Source: Lasiosphaeris hirsuta
Taxonomy: Eukaryota; Ascomycota; Sordariomycetes; Sordariales; Lasiosphaeriaceae
Assembly: GCA_030549175.1 (NCBI GenBank)
Contig: JAUKUA010000001.1
Span: 4,588,001 to 4,652,000, forward strand
Length of the DNA stretch: 64,000 nt
Direction: 5' to 3'
Shown: in pieces, positions 59,225 to 64,000 of the stretch
How the letters are laid out: the number at the start of each line of letters is the position of its first letter
How positions within the stretch are numbered: the first letter of the stretch is position 1
Translations under genes and position numbers: made by a program
Notes under the pieces: generated by a model
Told to the model about the DNA's origin: nothing
The model's database searches: none
What the model saw: the letters and a program-made list of their open reading frames with translations, nothing else

Positions 59225-61985
59225 CTGTCATTTTGCAAGTAGGAGCATGGTAGAGGGTTGGCTCAGGGGCGTTAAAAAATCACATCTACGTTTATAGCAT
59301 CAATATCTAGACATGTGATCACGATTACGGAATTCACCGCCGTAATATGAAACTCAAAACTCTAATACGAGAGAAGAATACTAATAACCGCAGCGCATGA
59401 TCACACCGACGCCTCTTATACCCCATATTCTCTACATATATCATCCCACAATTCTGTTCAACCCGACGTTGGAGTCTGAGAGTGGCTATTTTTCTGTTTA
59501 GACTACTTGGAGCGGCTGTGACTGCGGTAGACTGTGGTGAGTTACCGACCTCACGATACCGAATTACATTGCACATGGACATGTATACGTTGTGATTCAG
59601 GTCCCAGGTTGAACCTGACCACTCAATAGAAAGGGTGCAAGGTCGGAGCCACCTTTGGGGGAGTGCTGCAAAGCGGTCCACTACCGTACCTAGTTTTGAA
59701 AAATGGAAGTGGTCTGGATCTCCCGACGCGTAAACGGAAGGCGCCGGTGACCTAAGGCGGTGGAGGTTACCTGGTAGCCTAAGGTACCTACCTGCCTAGG
59801 AACCTAGGGTAGGTGGGCTGTTGCTCGACTTCTGGGCAACTTCCATAAACTTCCCTCACTGTGTGCAAGGACATCAGGTGCCAGTCATGCTCTCCAGCCA
59901 CTGGGAAAATAACCGCAGCGCAATCGTTACACGCGCGACACTAATAGGCAAGTATTGAAACAGAGAGGCAACAGCTGCGGAAGCATGCAGGAGCTGAGGA
60001 CCTACCCAAAAGTACCTTTGTGCCAATCAACCTAACCTTCAATCTCTCTTAGATGTTTTCCCAGTCACGAAGTCATCCTTACCTCGAGGTATCGCAGCTT
60101 ATCATGAAGTGCGCGATGTTACCTTTCCGTCGACGACAATAATTTCGACCCGGAGAATCCTGCCGGGACGACTGGGGGAGGGGGGGACTCATCTAAGCCT
60201 TGAAACGGCATCCATTTCACGAGCGATACCACCTAGCCATTGACGTCTAGGATTTGGTGCCAAGCTTAGAGAGGTGTTTTGAGATGGACGAGCCTAACGC
60301 GCAGCGATGGGGGATACCAGCCCAAGTTCAGCATGTGTCGACGCAGAATACCAAGGCGGCGAGAACATTGGGAGTCGACAATGGGTATTAGGCCCCCCCG
60401 TGTGCTGTTACCCGGTTTGTGGAGCGCTCCAAGCTGCCGGCGCTTGGGTGACAGCAGCAGGATACCGAAAGGAAAGAGATGCCGATGGGCCAGTACCGAC
60501 CGAATGGGGAGGCTGCTGCCAACAGCAAATGCCAACAGCCACTCCGTTCCTTAGGCTCGACTAAGATTCGAGCCGGTAGTAGGGGCTGGCCTCGAAAGAC
60601 GTAGATGACACTGGCCGGAAAGCACCGCCATTAGCAATAACAGCTGACATCCGACTCTGCGTCGACTAATCTGGTTTAGGTGAGCAGGATAGACCGCGCC
60701 AGCAACCACACCGGCCAGCCATGCCGGGGCACTCTCTGTTGGCGACGACAAGGAGATGAGGGATGAAATGCACTTGTTGGGGATTGATTCGACACGTGAG
60801 GCAGGGTTAAAAGATATTTCGGGGCATTGGGTTAGCGGGACATGGCCACCTCATCCAAGATGCGAGCGAGCCTAGACTGCATTTCGCCAAGAGGACGGCT
60901 CTAGAGTCAAGAATCTGGAGTAGTCGGCAGCGCACCTCTGCTGACAAGTGGCTCGAGACTCTAGACGGGACGAAGAACCGCATTCCTCCGGATCTATCGA
61001 TGCGCACCTCCCCCCCCCCCCGCAGAAAAGCTGGAGATTTCGCCCCACGCACGCCCAGGCTACTCAGCACTGCTCGAACGAACAGGCCGGGGACGGTAGT
61101 ACTACTGGCAAAGGTGCGACGACCCAGCGACGCAAAAGCAGCGCGAGACGCACTGTACCCACCCACTTGGCAGCACATTGGGAGGCACTAGGCACTAGGC
61201 GCCGCTCGCCGGGGCGAATTGATGAATAGGTGTCTCGACCGGGGTAGGCAAAATGCGGCCAGCGGTCCAGCCTAGGCGAGCGTTACCAGTGAAGGCGAAA
61301 GGCCCGTAGCTGGATATGAAGTGCATAGGCCGGCAGGGCCTGGCAGGGCAGTACATAGATGGCACATAGGGTGTGGCAGCAGCGTGCTGGGCCGCAGAAG
61401 CCTGGTTCCCACGGTGTCGGGAAATACGCTGGGCTAAAGCCGTTGCGGTCTTGGCGCGCATCACGGTGTGTACCAGTCCGCCCCCTGCTTTCTTGTTTAC
61501 TAGTCCGTGGAGCGTGGAAGCAAGGCCCGGTGCCCGCAACAGGCGTGCGCAGGTGTGCGCAAAAGTCCGCAAACGACGGCGCGCATAATCGGCCTCCTCA
61601 TGTTCAGGTCCAGTGGTCTGAAAAAAGATCGCTTGCTCGGGCGAATCGCATTCTGGCAAGGCAACAGATTGGGAGTTACTCCGCGAAGCAGTTAAGCCAA
61701 AATTTGTTCGGGGGTTTTTGATCAATCACAGAGCCGGGTGCAGCAGGGAACGCATGGCACCCTCCTCATGTCCCTTTTGGGACCTCGGAGGAGACCACTC
61801 CGTCTCCAGGACGGGCAAGGTTGGGGAAGCTAGGGGCAGACCAGGACCTACCAGGAGCTACTGTCAGACTTACAATAAAGGTTGACTGCTTTCCACGTCT
61901 GGGGGACCTACTCTCGATGTTGTCCGTGTGCCCTCCCGACATCTCCTGAACCCATCTCCTCGGATTCGGTTCGCATTGAGACAAG
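59225..61985. other. 2.8 kb intergenic region, no gene seen
   Basis: It holds the promoter of the right-hand transporter gene at its right end. ACCTACCTGCCTAGG-type words lie at about 59786-59816 and a C run near 61010-61021. Frames are up to 176 codons, overlapping on both strands, without motifs. Confidence 0.5.
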
Positions 61986-63911
61986 ATGTCGTCCCACGGC
62001 TCCCACGAGATCAGCAATAGCGAAAAGCACGGCATTTCGTCGGGCATCGAGACGGTGGACCACAAGGGCACCCTCAAGGCCACTGTCAAGGCCGGCCATG
62101 GCGAGACCAAGAACCTCGCTGGCGCACAGGAGAAGTCGGTCCACAATGTAAGCCCTGGAGAACTTTTGTTCTGCGTCTATATCGCCCCCGGCAACAGCCA
62201 AAATGCTGACTACAGTGCCTAGGCCGAGTTCTACGCCGCCATTCTAGAGTCCAACATCAACCCCAGGAGCAGAGAGTCCCTCCACCTCTATTGCGAGTGC
62301 CCCGTGTCCATGTTTAACCATGCAGCAAAGGCTAACTGAAGCCTAGTCGCCATCTTCATCGCCTTCTGCTGTGCCTGCGCCAACGGATATGATGGCTCCC
62401 TGATGACGTCCATTCTGGCCATGCCTCATTTCCAAAAAGTCTTCGCAACTGGTGAGACTGGCACACAGGTCTCCATCATCTTCTCCCTGTACACTGTGTA
62501 GGTGGCATATCAACCCCTGAGATGCCGGCGCCCTTGCTAACTCTGGCCTTTGCACAGTGGCTCCATGGTTGGCGCTCCCTTTGCTGCCGTCATCTCAGAT
62601 CGCTATGGACGTAAGAAGGGCATGTTCAGCGGTGGCTTTGTCATCATCGTCGGCATGATCATTATCGCAACATCGATGACTGTCCCACAGTTTGTCGTTG
62701 GTCGCTTCATTCTCGGGTTTGGTATCGCCATCATGACTGTTGCTGCTCCGGCCTACTCGATTGAAATTGCTCCTCCTCACTGGCGTGGGCGTTGCACTGG
62801 TAAGTGGCTCCTGTCAGTCTACCGGCAGCTTTTTGCTAACCTCTACTCACTAGGCTTCTACAACTGTGGTTGGTTTGGTGGCTCCATCCCCGCCTCCATC
62901 ATCACGTTTGGCTGCAACTACATCGACAGCAACTGGTCGTGGCGCATCCCGTTGATTCTCCAGGCCGCCACCTGTGTCGTTGTCATGGGTTCCGTCTTCT
63001 TCCTTCCCGAGTCGCCGCGTTTCCTCATGGCCAACGGCCGTGACGAGGAGGCTGTTGCTTTCCTCGTCAAGTACCACGGTAACGGCGACCCGACCTCCCG
63101 CCTGGTCATCCTCGAGGCTGAGGAGATGAGAGAGGGAATCCGCCTCGACGGCATCGACAAGACTTGGTGGGATTACCGGCCTCTCCTGACGACCCACAAC
63201 GGTCGCTGGAGAATGGCCCAGGTGCTCATGATCTCCATCTTTGGTCAGTTCTCCGGCAATGGTCTCGGCTACTTCAACACTGTCATCTTCGGCATGCTTG
63301 GCGTCAAGAGCGTTCCCCAGCAGCTCGGATACAACATCCTCAACCAGGTCCTCTCGGCCATTGGTGCCCTCACGGCCGTCTCGCTCACCGACAGGATGCC
63401 GCGCCGCAAGGTGCTCATCTTCGGAACGTTCCTGTGCGCGGCCGCGCTCGCTGCCAACTCGGGTCTCACAGAGGTGCTCGGCCAACAGGGCGAGACCAAG
63501 GACCTCAACTACGGAAAGGGTGCCCTGGCGTCGTACTTCCTCTTCAACGTCATCTTCTCCTTCACCTACACGCCGCTGCAGGGTGTGATCCCCACCGAGG
63601 CGCTCGAGACGACGATGCGTGCCAAGGGTCTCGCGGCCTCGGGCATCATTGTCAGCGCCATGGGCTTCATCAACCAGTTCGCGGGCCCCATCGCGCTCGG
63701 CAACATTGGTTACCGCTACGTCTACGTCTTTGTTGGCTGGGACATTATCGAGACCATCATCTGGTACTTCTTCTGCGTCGAGTCGCAGGGCCGCACCCTC
63801 GAGCAGCTCGAGTGGGTCTACGACCAGCCTTACCCCGTCAAGGCGTCTCTCACGGTCGACAAGGTCATCATTGATGCCGAGGGTAGGGTTACCGAGAAGG
63901 TGATCGCTTGA
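61986..63911 (+). CDS. MFS sugar transporter, lactose-permease type (second copy)
   Basis: Five exons: 61986-62147, 62223-62292, 62347-62497, 62558-62799 and 62854-63911, giving 560 residues. The hydrophilic N-terminus of about 80 residues is longer than in the transporter at 30513. Twelve helices carry the same signatures: C-A-N-G-Y-D-G-S-L-M in helix 1, D-R-Y-G-R-K-K-G, P-E-S-P-R-F-L, T-D-R-M-P-R-R-K and an ending E-S-Q-G-R-T-L-E-Q-L. It belongs to the same branch as the cluster permease but is clearly diverged. The intron at 62293-62346 needs a GC donor (GCGAGT) to join L-Y to F-A-I in frame. The sugar is unknown, and any partner gene to the right is outside the window. Confidence 0.9.
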
Positions 63912-64000
63912 GAGATGGCTGTGCAATTTGCTGGGGAGTAATGCCGCCTCCAAACAACAATCTCGCGATTCGATACTTGGGCGGAGTAACACGCCTCACT
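63912..64000. other. Right edge, transporter 3' flank
   Basis: Only 89 nt follow the transporter stop codon. Nothing can be called. Confidence 0.6.

Noticed and set aside
60560..60590. TTCGAGCC-like word resembling a tRNA B box
   Set aside because: No A box, anticodon arm or acceptor pairing could be built around it.
61195..61725. 176-codon minus-strand frame left of the second transporter
   Set aside because: No motifs; overlaps plus-strand frames of similar length.

Overview
The window is nuclear DNA of a filamentous ascomycete (Pezizomycotina, most like a Sordariomycete). The evidence is short 43-90 nt introns with GT..CTAAC/CTGAC..AG signals, Zn2Cys6 and HET proteins, an HDEL-ended PDI, fungal secreted-protein families, a GH2 beta-galactosidase and a nuclear tRNA-Lys. 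Nothing suggests a plasmid, organelle, virus or intact transposon. I see 20 well-supported protein genes, one weaker small gene and one tRNA, separated by long intergenic stretches. Exon joins were worked out by hand from splice signals, reading frame and family consensus; every model below has a total length divisible by three.

Left part (1-13.2 kb): a HET-domain protein (-), a PLC-like phosphodiesterase (-), and a 13-exon gene (+) joining a degenerate serine-hydrolase domain, ankyrin repeats and a C-terminal CorA-like two-helix membrane module.

14.8-25.1 kb: an Asp f 4-like secreted protein (-), the exosome subunit RRP41 (+), an ER protein disulfide isomerase ending in HDEL (-), the ESCRT factor VTA1 (+), a possible 56-residue acidic protein (+), and a three-exon cysteine-rich protein (-) whose C-terminal half looks like two Zn2Cys6 clusters in tandem.

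26.0-35.2 kb is the clearest functional unit: an intracellular GH2 beta-galactosidase (-) shares a 1.2 kb promoter with a lactose-permease-type MFS transporter (+), followed on the same strand by a Zn2Cys6 regulator. This is a complete import-hydrolyse-regulate set for beta-galactosides. A second transporter of the same type lies at 62.0-63.9 kb, at the right edge.

35.9-49.8 kb: a small secreted cysteine-rich protein (-), an unrecognised 661-residue membrane protein (-), an SDR oxidoreductase (+), an Hce2-type secreted effector candidate (-), an unrecognised 311-residue acidic protein (+), an APC/LAT amino-acid permease (-), tRNA-Lys(UUU) (-) and an SCOC-like short coiled-coil protein (-).

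49.8-64 kb: a 6.3 kb stretch without a convincing gene, then a DUF4360 secreted protein (+), a DUF1624/HGSNAT-like membrane protein (+), a 2.8 kb gap and the second sugar transporter (+). Three introns appear to use GC instead of GT at the donor. Long G/C homopolymers and AGGTAGGT/ACCTACCT runs recur between genes.
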